Shown here piece by piece: positions 1 to 5,300 of a stretch of 5,416 nucleotides of DNA. The first letter of the stretch is position 1. Every line of letters begins with the position of its first letter. The stretch is from an uncultured Collinsella sp. (GTDB taxonomy: Bacteria > Actinomycetota > Coriobacteriia > Coriobacteriales > Coriobacteriaceae): the NCBI GenBank assembly GCA_900767675.1, contig CAAFZX010000041.1, positions 1-5,416 on the forward strand, written 5' to 3'. The translations under genes were made by a program, and so were the position numbers. The notes beneath the pieces are model-generated. The model saw nothing but the letters and a program-made list of their open reading frames with translations, was not told the DNA's origin and made no database searches.

Positions 1-159
1 CATGTACTTCTTAGCCTGAACACCGAGCTCGGTGCCACCCTTGACGGCGGCACGCAGCAGGTCGCCCGTGGAAATGTGAGCGACGCCAAACTCGGCGACG
101 AGCTCCTGTGCGACGTTACCCTTACCGGCACCCGGAGCTCCGAGCAATACGAGGTTCAT
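1..159 (-). CDS. adk: Adenylate kinase, N-terminal 53 residues (3' end off the left edge)
   Basis: Adenylate kinase catalyses ATP + AMP = 2 ADP in the cytoplasm. Only the first 53 codons are present. The start is ATG at 157-159, preceded six bases upstream by a strong AGAGGAGGA ribosome binding site (166-174). Residues 7-14 form the P-loop GAPGAGKG with Walker lysine K13, and ISTGDLLRA (about 29-37) is the AMP-binding segment that follows it in this family, including the expected Thr and Arg. The LID and the rest of the core lie outside the window. Oddity: residues 15-16 are Asn-Val where the family nearly always has Thr-Gln. The position 18 nt after secY is the classic secY-adk arrangement at the end of the spc operon, so co-transcription is likely. 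Identity is secure despite truncation; activity cannot be judged from this fragment. Confidence 0.95.
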   Translation of the reverse strand, partial: MNLVLLGAPGAGKGNVAQELVAEFGVAHISTGDLLRAAVKGGTELGVQAKKYM

Positions 160-177
160 GAGCAATCCTCCTCTAGC

Positions 178-1464
178 CTATTTAAAGAATCCATCGTAAT
201 CATACATCTTGATCTGGCCTTCGAGCTTATCGACCGTGTCGAGCACGACGCCGACCATGATGAGGATGGACGTGCCACCAAATGCCTGAATCAGATGGTT
301 ACCCGTGAAGGAGAAGATGATCGAAGGCACGATGGCGATGAGCGCCAAAAAGACAGCGCTGGGAAGCGTAATCTTGTTGAGCGCGTTCTTGATGTAGGCT
401 GCGGTGGCTCTACCCGGACGGACGCCCGGAATAAAGCCGCCCTGCTTCTTAAGATTGTCGGCCGTGTCATCGGGGTTGAACACCATGGAGGTGTAGAAGT
501 ACGCGAAGAACACGATGAGGACAACATTAAGCACCCAGTTGAGCCAACCGGTCGAAAGCGCAGAGGCAACTGCCTGAATCCACCCGATGCCGGGGAAGAA
601 CACGGCAATCTGAGCCGGGAAGTACAGCAGCGCCGAAGCGAAGATGATCGGCACGACACCCGCGGTGTTGACCTTGATGGGCAGGTAGGTGGTCTGGCCA
701 CCCATCATGCGACGGCCCACGACGCGCTTGGCGTAGGAGACCGGGATGCGGCGCTGGCCGCGCTCAAGGAAAACGATCAGCGGGATAACCAGCAGGATGA
801 TGGCGCAAATGATCACCATGGTGATGATGCCACCGGCATTGCCCTCGGTGCTGGAGAAGATAGCCTGCGGCAGGCCGGCCATGATGTTCGCAAAGATGAT
901 CAGCGACATGCCATTGCCGATACCGCGCTGGGTGATGAGCTCACCAATCCACATGATCAGCATGGCGCCCGCAGTGAGCGTGCCGACGATCATGAGGTCG
1001 AAGATGATCTCGGGAGCGCCGGCGCCATGAAAGCTGATGCCGAAGCTCTTAAAGAGGAAGAGGTAACCCACGGAGTTGAGGATTGCCAGAGCCAGGGTGA
1101 GGTAACGCGAATACTGCGTAATCTTGGTCTGACCGACCTCGCCCTCGCGGGCAAGCTCATGCAGGGAAGGCACAACGGCCTGGAGCATCTGGAGGATGAT
1201 CGAGCTGGTGATGTAAGGCATGATGCCCAGCGAAAACACCGACACATAGCTCAACGCGCCGCCAGAGAAAAGATTCAGGAGGGCCATAGCACCTGCGGCG
1301 ACCGAATTGTTATCGGTCGAGAAAAGGCCCAGCATCCCCTGGAAGGGAATGCCGGGCACAGGAACGTGCGCACCAATGCGGTACACGACGAGCATAGCTA
1401 TGGTAAAAAGAATCTTTTCGCGCAATTCTTTGATGCGGAAAGCATTCTTAAGACCATTTAGCAC
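178..1464 (-). CDS. secY: Protein translocase channel subunit SecY
   Basis: SecY forms the membrane channel of the SecYEG translocon, through which SecA or ribosomes push unfolded proteins across or into the cytoplasmic membrane. The 428-residue product is of usual length. About ten hydrophobic segments can be placed, roughly at 17-37, 72-100, 119-142, 153-175, 184-208, 218-238, 270-295, 312-333, 366-388 and 395-413. The first SecY signature lies around 73-104 (FSLGIMPYITSSIILQML), and the second around 338-358 (ADNLKKQGGFIPGVRPG). The latter contains the conserved arginine of the C5 cytoplasmic loop that contacts SecA or the ribosome. The start is GTG at 1462-1464, overlapping the rplO stop by 7 bases; a GGAAAGG site (1475-1481) lies ten bases upstream. 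The nearby ATG at 1455-1457 is out of frame. The overlap suggests translational coupling to rplO. Confidence 0.97.
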   Translation of the reverse strand: MLNGLKNAFRIKELREKILFTIAMLVVYRIGAHVPVPGIPFQGMLGLFSTDNNSVAAGAMALLNLFSGGALSYVSVFSLGIMPYITSSIILQMLQAVVPSLHELAREGEVGQTKITQYSRYLTLALAILNSVGYLFLFKSFGISFHGAGAPEIIFDLMIVGTLTAGAMLIMWIGELITQRGIGNGMSLIIFANIMAGLPQAIFSSTEGNAGGIITMVIICAIILLVIPLIVFLERGQRRIPVSYAKRVVGRRMMGGQTTYLPIKVNTAGVVPIIFASALLYFPAQIAVFFPGIGWIQAVASALSTGWLNWVLNVVLIVFFAYFYTSMVFNPDDTADNLKKQGGFIPGVRPGRATAAYIKNALNKITLPSAVFLALIAIVPSIIFSFTGNHLIQAFGGTSILIMVGVVLDTVDKLEGQIKMYDYDGFFK

Positions 1465-1907
1465 GGCAGCTCGACCTTTCCGCCGGCGGCCTCGATCTTG
1501 GCCTGCGCAGAAACGCTGACCTTGTCGACCTTGACCGTGAACTTCTTGGTGAGCTCACCATTGCCGAGCACCTTGACGGGCTCGAACTCGCTCTTGGTGA
1601 TGCGAGCAGCCTTAAGAGCGGCGCCGTCGATCACAGCGCCATCCTCGAACTTACGCTCGAGACGCTCGACGTTGACAGCGGTGTACTCGATACGACGGGG
1701 GTTGCGGAAGCCCGGAAGCTTGGGCAGGCGCATAGCCAGCGGAGTCTGGCCACCCTCGAAGCCGGCACCCTTGGTGCCACCAGAGCGAGAGCCCTGGCCC
1801 TTCTGGCCGCGGCCAGAAGTGGTGCCGTGACCCGAAGAATTGCCACGGCCGACGCGCTTGCGGTTCTTGGTGGAACCGGGCGCGGGAGTAAGATCGTGAA
1901 GCTGCAT
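1458..1907 (-). CDS. rplO: 50S ribosomal protein L15
   Basis: L15 is a 23S rRNA-binding protein of the large subunit that joins late in assembly. The 149-residue product has the family layout: a basic, glycine-rich N-terminal extension (about residues 11-70, with RVGRGNSSGHGTTSGRGQKG and GFEGGQTPLAMRLPKLPG) that threads into rRNA, then a globular C-terminal domain. That domain carries the L15 signature region around 111-145 (VKVLGNGELTKKFTVKVDKV). The start is ATG at 1905-1907, with GAGGAG a few bases upstream overlapping the rpmD stop; the intergenic gap is 3 bases. The 3' end overlaps the secY GTG start. Both junctions imply coupled translation. Nothing is unusual in the protein. Confidence 0.97.
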   Translation of the reverse strand: MQLHDLTPAPGSTKNRKRVGRGNSSGHGTTSGRGQKGQGSRSGGTKGAGFEGGQTPLAMRLPKLPGFRNPRRIEYTAVNVERLERKFEDGAVIDGAALKAARITKSEFEPVKVLGNGELTKKFTVKVDKVSVSAQAKIEAAGGKVELPC

Positions 1908-1910
1908 TTG

Positions 1911-2093
1911 CTACTCCTCTACAATCTCGACAAGGTGCTTGACCTTGAAGATCATGCCGCGGACGGACTCGTTGTCAGCAATCTCGCGAACCTCGCGGAT
2001 CCTGTGGAGACCGAGGGCACGGACAGTACGGACCTGGTCCTGCTTGCAACCGTTGGTGCTGCGGACCTGCTTGATCTTGATGGTGTCAGCCAT
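1911..2093 (-). CDS. rpmD: 50S ribosomal protein L30
   Basis: L30 is a small bacterial large-subunit protein. The 60-residue product matches the usual length of 58-62 residues. It starts with the beta strand IKIKQVRS (about 5-12), has the TVRALGLHRI segment (23-32) where L30 proteins carry T-x2-x-LGL, and ends with SVRGMIFKVKHLVEIVEE (43-60), the typical RGMI-x-KV-x-HLV tail. The start is ATG at 2091-2093, preceded by AAGGAGA that overlaps the 3' end of rpsE; the gap to rpsE is 2 bases. It sits between rpsE and rplO as in nearly all bacteria that keep rpmD. Confidence 0.96.
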   Translation of the reverse strand: MADTIKIKQVRSTNGCKQDQVRTVRALGLHRIREVREIADNESVRGMIFKVKHLVEIVEE

Positions 2094-2095
2094 GC

Positions 2096-2620
2096 TTAGT
2101 TCTCCTTACCGACGAACATCTCGGAGACCGTCAGGCCACGGCGAGCCGCGACGTCCTCAGGGCTGGAGAGCTCCTTGAGGCCCTCGACGGCAGCCTTGAT
2201 GATGTTGAGGCCGTTGTCGGTACCGAGGGACTTGGACAGGACGTTCTTGATGCCAGCAAGCTCAAAGAGGGGACGCACGGCGCCGCCGGCGATAACGCCG
2301 GTACCCTCGACAGCGGGCTTGATGATGATGCGGCCGGCACCAAAGTGGCCGAGAACCTCGTGCGGGATGGTGCCCTGCTCGGTCACCGGCACGTGGAACA
2401 TGTTCTTCTTGGCATCGAGAGACGCCTTGGAGATGGCCAGGGGCACCTCAGCGGACTTGCCCATGCCAACGCCGACGTTGCCCTTGCCGTCGCCAACGAC
2501 GACGAGAGCGACGAGGCTCATGCGACGACCACCCTTGACGGTCTTCGACACGCGGTTGATGTAAACGACGCGCTCCTCGAACTCGGAGGCCTCGCGCTGC
2601 TGCTTCTGATTACGAGCCAT
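2096..2620 (-). CDS. rpsE: 30S ribosomal protein S5
   Basis: S5 lies near the decoding centre on the small-subunit shoulder, influences translational accuracy and contributes to mRNA unwinding at the entry site. The 174-residue product has an N-terminal double-stranded-RNA-binding-like domain with VSKTVKGGRRMSLVALVVVG (24-43) and the signature GDGKGNVGVGMGKSAEVPLAI (43-63). The C-terminal domain contains GTIPHEVLGHFGAGRIIIKP (83-102) and EGTGVIAGGAVRPLFELAGI (105-124). The start is ATG at 2618-2620 with a perfect AGGAGG (2631-2636) ten bases upstream, which overlaps the rplR stop codon. The order rplR-rpsE-rpmD is canonical. Residues where spectinomycin-resistance changes are known (the loop near VKGGRR) look ordinary. 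Confidence 0.97.
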   Translation of the reverse strand: MARNQKQQREASEFEERVVYINRVSKTVKGGRRMSLVALVVVGDGKGNVGVGMGKSAEVPLAISKASLDAKKNMFHVPVTEQGTIPHEVLGHFGAGRIIIKPAVEGTGVIAGGAVRPLFELAGIKNVLSKSLGTDNGLNIIKAAVEGLKELSSPEDVAARRGLTVSEMFVGKEN

Positions 2621-2634
2621 GTGCTACATACCTC

Positions 2635-3003
2635 CTAGAACTCGAGACCGGCGGCACGAGCACCGTCGGCGAGGGCCTTGACGCGGCCATGGTAGATACG
2701 GCCACCGCGATCGAAGGCGACCTTGGTGATGCCGGCCTCGATGGCGCGCTTGCCAACGAGCTGACCGACCTTCTCCGCAGCCTCCTTGTTCGAGGTGTGG
2801 GTGCCCTTGAACTCGGCCTCGAGGGTCGAGGCAGAGACGAGCGTCAGGCTGGAGCCCTTGCTGTCGTCGATGATCTGGGCATAGATGTTGGCGTTAGTAC
2901 GGGTCACGCGAAGACGCGGACGCTCGGCGGTACCCGAGACCTTGCCGCGAACACGACGCTGACGACGCTTGAGGCCTTCCAGCTTCGCCTTATGCTTGTT
3001 CAT
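2635..3003 (-). CDS. rplR: 50S ribosomal protein L18
   Basis: L18 binds 5S rRNA and, with L5, anchors it in the central protuberance of the large subunit. The 122-residue product has a strongly basic N-terminus (KHKAKLEGLKRRQRRVRGKV, 3-22), the segment RPRLRVTRTNANIYAQIIDD (28-47) and the family hallmark FDRGGRIYHGRVKALADGAR (97-116) near the end. The start is ATG at 3001-3003, with TAGGAGT (3010-3016) upstream. The gap to the preceding gene rplF is 75 bases, longer than at most junctions here, and contains an 8-bp perfect hairpin. The stop overlaps the rpsE ribosome binding site. Confidence 0.97.
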   Translation of the reverse strand: MNKHKAKLEGLKRRQRRVRGKVSGTAERPRLRVTRTNANIYAQIIDDSKGSSLTLVSASTLEAEFKGTHTSNKEAAEKVGQLVGKRAIEAGITKVAFDRGGRIYHGRVKALADGARAAGLEF

Positions 3004-3031
3004 ACGTAAACTCCTAAAAAGGTTGATCTTG

Positions 3032-3053
3032 CCAGCACCTGACGGGGTGCTGG
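3032..3053 (-). promoter_or_regulatory. Hairpin between rplF and rplR
   Basis: A perfect 8-bp inverted repeat, CCAGCACC / GGTGCTGG with a six-base loop, fills the middle of the rplF-rplR gap. In the minus-strand transcript a T-rich run (CTTTTT) follows about a dozen bases after the stem. That is too far for a standard intrinsic terminator, and the essential rplR, rpsE and downstream genes lie beyond it. It may be a processing, stability or attenuation element. The structure is visible; its role is inferred. Confidence 0.55.
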
Positions 3054-3078
3054 TCTTATGCGAGTGAGCCGGTTACGA

Positions 3079-3615
3079 CTACTTGGCGGCCTTACCCAGC
3101 TTGCGGCGGATGTGCTCGCCAACGTAGTGGATACCCTTGCCCTTGTATGGCTCGGGAGGACGATGGCCGCGGATCTCGGCGGCGATCTGACCGACCTGCT
3201 GCTTGTTGATACCCTTGACGTTCACGTGGGTGTTGTCGGGAACCTCGAAGGTGATGCCCTCGGGAGCCTCGACGATCACGGGGTGCGAGAAGCCCAGGGA
3301 GAACTCGAGATTCTTGCCCTTCTGCTGCACGCGGTAACCGACGCCGGCGAGCTCGAGCTTCTTCTCGAAGCCCTCGGAAACGCCAACAACCATGTTGTGG
3401 ATGAGGGCGCGGGTGAGGCCGTGGCGGGCACGGGTCTCACGCTCGTCGTCGGGACGGGAAACGGTGAGGACGTTGTCCTCGACGTTGATAGCGAGCTTCT
3501 CAAAGACATCGAGCTCGAGCTGGCCCTTGGGGCCCTTGACGACAACGTTGTTGCCGTTGACTGCCACTTCGACTCCGGCGGGAATCTGGACAGGCTTATT
3601 ACCGATACGAGACAC
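3079..3615 (-). CDS. rplF: 50S ribosomal protein L6
   Basis: L6 binds 23S rRNA near the sarcin-ricin loop, by the factor-binding site. The 178-residue product contains two similar alpha/beta domains. The first has the opening MSRIGNKPVQIPAGVEV and VKGPKGQLELD (27-37). The second includes ELAGVGYRVQQKGKNLEFSL (88-107) and ends with the bacterial L6 signature RPPEPYKGKGIHYVGEHIRR (152-171). The start is GTG at 3613-3615. It is chosen because MSRIGNKP is the conserved family N-terminus and because an almost ideal ribosome binding site, AAAGGAGATCACC (3616-3628), sits directly upstream. The gap to rpsH is 33 bases. Confidence 0.97.
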   Translation of the reverse strand: MSRIGNKPVQIPAGVEVAVNGNNVVVKGPKGQLELDVFEKLAINVEDNVLTVSRPDDERETRARHGLTRALIHNMVVGVSEGFEKKLELAGVGYRVQQKGKNLEFSLGFSHPVIVEAPEGITFEVPDNTHVNVKGINKQQVGQIAAEIRGHRPPEPYKGKGIHYVGEHIRRKLGKAAK

Positions 3616-3628
3616 GGTGATCTCCTTT
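3616..3628 (-). promoter_or_regulatory. Strong ribosome binding site fixing the GTG start of rplF
   Basis: In the minus-strand reading AAAGGAGATCACC stands directly before the GTG codon. Apart from one base it matches the full complement of the 16S rRNA 3' end (AAAGGAGGTGATC-type core). The AAGGAG core is about six bases from the start. This supports GTG at 3613-3615 rather than any internal ATG as the rplF start. Confidence 0.8.
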
Positions 3629-3648
3629 CCTTCTACCTACCGAGCGAA

Positions 3649-4047
3649 TTACCAGACGTAAGCGATGATCTCGCCGCCGACGTTGTGCTTGCGAGCATCG
3701 CGGTCGGTCATGACGCCATGGCTGGTGGAAATAATGGCGGTACCAAGGCCACCGCGGACGCGGGGCATGTCGGCAACGCCGGTGTACTTACGCAGGCCCG
3801 GCTTGGAAATGCGGCGGATGCCGTTGATGATCTTAGCCTTCTTGGGACCATACTTAAGCGTGATGTGCAGAGTCTTCTGGGGAACGGTGTCCTCGACATC
3901 GTAGCCCTCGATGTAGCCCTCCTCGTGCAGAACACGAGCGATCTCGACGAGCTTCTTGCTGCTCGGCATGGAGACCGTGGCCTTGTTCACAGAGTTAGCG
4001 TTACGGATGCGCGTAAGCATATCTGCGATCGGGTCTGTAAGGTTCAT
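3649..4047 (-). CDS. rpsH: 30S ribosomal protein S8
   Basis: S8 binds the central domain of 16S rRNA early in small-subunit assembly and is the known translational repressor of the spc operon in Escherichia coli. The 132-residue product is of normal length. Its N-terminal domain begins NLTDPIADMLTRIRNANSV (2-20). The C-terminal domain carries the S8 signature with STSHGVMTDRDARKHNVGGE (107-126) and ends in the usual EIIAYVW. A histidine replaces the more common lysine before GVMTD, a minor variation. The start is ATG at 4045-4047, with AAGGAGAA shortly upstream. The preceding 119-base gap after rpsN is the longest inside the operon and can fold, so a regulatory role there is possible. Confidence 0.97.
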   Translation of the reverse strand: MNLTDPIADMLTRIRNANSVNKATVSMPSSKKLVEIARVLHEEGYIEGYDVEDTVPQKTLHITLKYGPKKAKIINGIRRISKPGLRKYTGVADMPRVRGGLGTAIISTSHGVMTDRDARKHNVGGEIIAYVW

Positions 4048-4088
4048 ACAGATTCTCCTTCGTTCTTGATGAACACGTGCTCTTGGTT

Positions 4089-4111
4089 CTTCGCCGCCCT
4101 TAACGGCAAAG
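4089..4111 (-). promoter_or_regulatory. Hairpin in the rpsN-rpsH gap, upstream of the rpsH ribosome binding site
   Basis: In the minus-strand transcript CUUUGCCG pairs with CGGCGAAG around a seven-base loop (UUAAGGG), giving an 8-bp stem with one G-U pair. The same stretch on the plus strand would have a C-A mismatch at that position, so the fold favours the mRNA direction. It lies about 40 bases before the rpsH start codon. A second possible stem (GCGTTT / AAACGC, 4122-4156) precedes it. The role is unknown; processing or S8-related control are the obvious candidates. Confidence 0.45.
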
Positions 4112-4166
4112 CCTAACTAGCGCGTTTTCCCTGTTCCAAACGGATGCTTGAAACGCTGGTAGTGAC

Positions 4167-4352
4167 TTACCAGCTGGCCTTCTTAACGCCGGGAAGCTCG
4201 CCCTTGAGTGCAAGCTCGCGGAAGCAGACACGGCACAGGCCGAACTTGCGGTACACAGAGTGCGGACGGCCGCAGCGCTGGCAGCGCGTGTACTCACGAG
4301 TAGAGAACTTCTGCTTGCGATTGCACTTGACGATCATCGATGTCTTAGCCAC
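4167..4352 (-). CDS. rpsN: 30S ribosomal protein S14, zinc-binding (type Z)
   Basis: S14 is a late-assembling small-subunit head protein. The 61-residue length and the four cysteines C24, C27, C40 and C43 (C-x2-C-x12-C-x2-C) identify the short zinc-ribbon form, rather than the longer zinc-free form that some bacteria use under zinc starvation. The remaining landmarks, RCGRPHSVYRKFGLCRVCFR (26-45) and the tail GELPGVKKASW (51-61), are typical. The start is GTG at 4350-4352, giving the conserved MAKTSMIVK N-terminus, with GAGGAGGA (4358-4365) five bases upstream. It sits between rplE and rpsH as expected, flanked by two unusually long, hairpin-containing gaps. Confidence 0.97.
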   Translation of the reverse strand: MAKTSMIVKCNRKQKFSTREYTRCQRCGRPHSVYRKFGLCRVCFRELALKGELPGVKKASW

Positions 4353-4386
4353 TTATATCCTCCTCACATAGAGTATTGTTCGCCCC

Positions 4387-4416
4387 AAACGCCGTCCCCT
4401 TTTGGAAACGGCGCTT
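4387..4416 (-). promoter_or_regulatory. 13-bp hairpin in the rplE-rpsN gap
   Basis: In the minus-strand transcript the arms AAGCGCCGUUUCC and GGGGACGGCGUUU pair over all 13 positions, with three G-U pairs, and close on an AAAA tetraloop. The plus strand would carry several C-A mismatches, so the structure is an mRNA feature. Only three T residues follow, then GGGGCG, so it does not look like an efficient intrinsic terminator. It ends about 22 bases before the rpsN ribosome binding site. A processing, stability or regulatory function is inferred. Confidence 0.6.
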
Positions 4417-4431
4417 TTAGGGCAGGTGAAC

Positions 4432-4989
4432 CTATTTCTTGAACGGGAAACCGAAGGCGTCCAGAAGGGCCTTGGCCTCCTCATCGGTGTTGGCGGTGGT
4501 CACGAAAGTGATGTCCATACCACGCTGGTGATCGACGGAGTCGAAGTCGATCTCGGGGAAGATGAGCTGCTCGGTGACGCCCATGGAGAAGTTACCACGG
4601 CCGTCGAAGCTCTTGGCGGAGATGCCGCGGAAGTCGCGGATACGGGGGATCGCGACGGAGGTCAGACGATCGAAGAACTCCCACATACGGTCGCCACGCA
4701 GGGTAACCTTGCAGCCGATCGGCATACCAGCGCGCAGGCGGAAGGTAGCGATGGACTTGCGGGCGCGGGTGATCATCGGCTGCTGGCCGGTGATGGCGCG
4801 CAGGTCGCGCACGGCACCGTCGATGGCCTTGGAATCGGTAGCGGCCTCGCCGACACCCATGTTCACGACGATCTTCTCAAACTTGGGGATCATCATGACG
4901 TTCTCGTACTGGAACTTTTCCTGAAGCTGCTGCTTGACCTCGTTGTTGTACTTGGTCTTCAGACGCGGCACATACTTCTCTTCTGCCAT
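4432..4989 (-). CDS. rplE: 50S ribosomal protein L5
   Basis: L5 binds 5S rRNA together with L18, sits in the central protuberance and contacts P-site tRNA and the small-subunit head. The 185-residue product is complete. Landmarks are PRLKTKYNNEV (8-18), IPKFEKIVVNMGVGEA (34-49), the L5 signature around 63-81 (LRAITGQQPMITRARKSIA), GMPIGCKVTLRGDRMWEFFD (88-107) and PRIRDFRGISAKSFDGRGNF (115-134). The C-terminus has the usual DEEAKALLDAFGFPF. The start is ATG at 4987-4989, preceded by AAGAAGGAG. It is the first ribosomal gene in this window: instead of rplX (L24) directly upstream there are 311 bases with a candidate promoter and then an unrelated gene. rplE is therefore probably first in its transcription unit. 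Confidence 0.97.
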   Translation of the reverse strand: MAEEKYVPRLKTKYNNEVKQQLQEKFQYENVMMIPKFEKIVVNMGVGEAATDSKAIDGAVRDLRAITGQQPMITRARKSIATFRLRAGMPIGCKVTLRGDRMWEFFDRLTSVAIPRIRDFRGISAKSFDGRGNFSMGVTEQLIFPEIDFDSVDHQRGMDITFVTTANTDEEAKALLDAFGFPFKK

Positions 4990-5126
4990 TGTTCACTCCT
5001 TCTTGGGGTTTTAAGCACGGGGCGTGGCCACGGTGGGTTGTCCTCGTGCCTCCTGGCTGCATCCGCCCCGCTCATGGCATTTCGCGGTTTGGACTCGACG
5101 CAGCAGGAGCCGACAAAACAATCGGT

Positions 5127-5155
5127 ACTATACGCGCATCGGGAGCGTATTTCCA
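5127..5155 (-). promoter_or_regulatory. Candidate sigma-70-type promoter for the rplE-adk operon
   Basis: On the minus strand TGGAAA (5150-5155) and TATAGT (5127-5132) are separated by exactly 17 bases. They match TTGACA at four of six and TATAAT at five of six positions. A T-rich run (GGTTTTTC) lies just upstream of the -35 element. Transcription would begin near 5120, giving a leader of about 130 bases before rplE. The location between an unrelated gene and the first ribosomal gene makes a promoter expected here. The boxes are seen; activity is inferred. Confidence 0.6.
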
Positions 5156-5174
5156 GAAAAACCTCGTCTGCCTG

Positions 5175-5190
5175 CACAACTCCACAACTC
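5175..5190. repeat. Perfect tandem octamer (GAGTTGTG)x2 upstream of the promoter
   Basis: Two adjacent copies of GAGTTGTG (minus-strand reading) end about 20 bases upstream of the candidate -35 box, at roughly -55 to -70 from the inferred start. This spacing would suit a regulator bound as a direct-repeat dimer, but chance duplication cannot be excluded from one locus. Confidence 0.5.
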
Positions 5191-5225
5191 CCCCGCACAA
5201 ATGGGTCCCAACAAGCAGTTGCGGT

Positions 5226-5274
5226 GAAATAGGGACTGTTTGGCGGCCTAACAGGCTTAAACAATCCGTATTTC
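5226..5274 (-). terminator. Large imperfect hairpin after the XdhC-like gene; possible weak terminator
   Basis: In the minus-strand transcript GGAUUGUUU (5259-5267) pairs with AAACAGUCC (5233-5241), nine positions with one G-U pair. Beyond a single C-C mismatch the stem extends by GAAAUA / UAUUUC. A small inner stem, GCCU-GUU-AGGC, sits in the loop (5246-5256). It starts 27 bases past the stop codon at 5301, where a terminator of the upstream gene would be expected. However, no proper U tract follows, only CUAUUUC, which itself forms part of the outer stem. It may equally be an arm of a dispersed repeat. Confidence 0.4.
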
Positions 5275-5300
5275 CCCGCAACTTATTGGTGGGGATGCGA

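Larger units (their letters stand above)
4990..5300. other. 311-base region without a convincing gene: promoter and leader of the rplE operon
   Basis: No reading frame here resembles a known protein. Read on the minus strand from 5300 downward, it contains an imperfect hairpin (5226-5274), a tandem GAGTTGTG octamer (5175-5190), a candidate promoter (5127-5155) and a leader of about 130 bases that ends with the rplE ribosome binding site. Within the leader, GCGGGGCG (5064-5071) can pair with CGCCCCGT (5017-5024), counting one G-U pair. rplX and rplN, which normally occupy this position, are absent. Confidence 0.7.

Noticed and set aside
1455..1457. ATG as an alternative secY start
   Set aside because: It is out of the secY frame; the in-frame GTG at 1462-1464 gives the conserved N-terminus.
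76..1461. 461-codon open frame on the plus strand opposite adk and secY
   Set aside because: It is antisense to a clear secY. Its product is a low-complexity run of charged residues (H, D, E, R) with no domain, as expected from the complement of hydrophobic codons in a GC-rich gene.
3032..3053. Intrinsic terminator inside the operon between rplF and rplR
   Set aside because: The T run begins about a dozen bases after the stem, and essential genes follow without another promoter, so termination here is unlikely.
3058..4116. 352-codon open frame on the plus strand opposite rplF and rpsH
   Set aside because: It mirrors well-supported ribosomal genes; the Leu/Asp/Val-rich product is a codon-bias artefact and resembles no family.
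4404..4420. Plus-strand terminator formed by the rplE-rpsN hairpin and CTTTTAG
   Set aside because: On the plus strand the stem has C-A mismatches and there is no plus-strand gene for it to end.
5011..5031. Possible six-codon leader peptide (GTG...TAA, MATPRA) ahead of rplE
   Set aside because: The nearest AGGAGG is 17 bases from the GTG, and the peptide shows no run of regulatory codons. It is too short to support.
4402..5232. 276-codon open frame on the plus strand opposite rplE
   Set aside because: Most of it is the complement of rplE, and the remainder runs through the promoter region without recognisable protein features or a convincing ribosome binding site.
4959..5264. 101-codon minus-strand frame spanning the leader and overlapping the rplE start
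   Set aside because: It has no domain, crosses the promoter and overlaps rplE out of frame. It is Pro/Arg/Cys-rich like random GC-rich sequence. A shorter version from ATG at 5073-5075 has no ribosome binding site.
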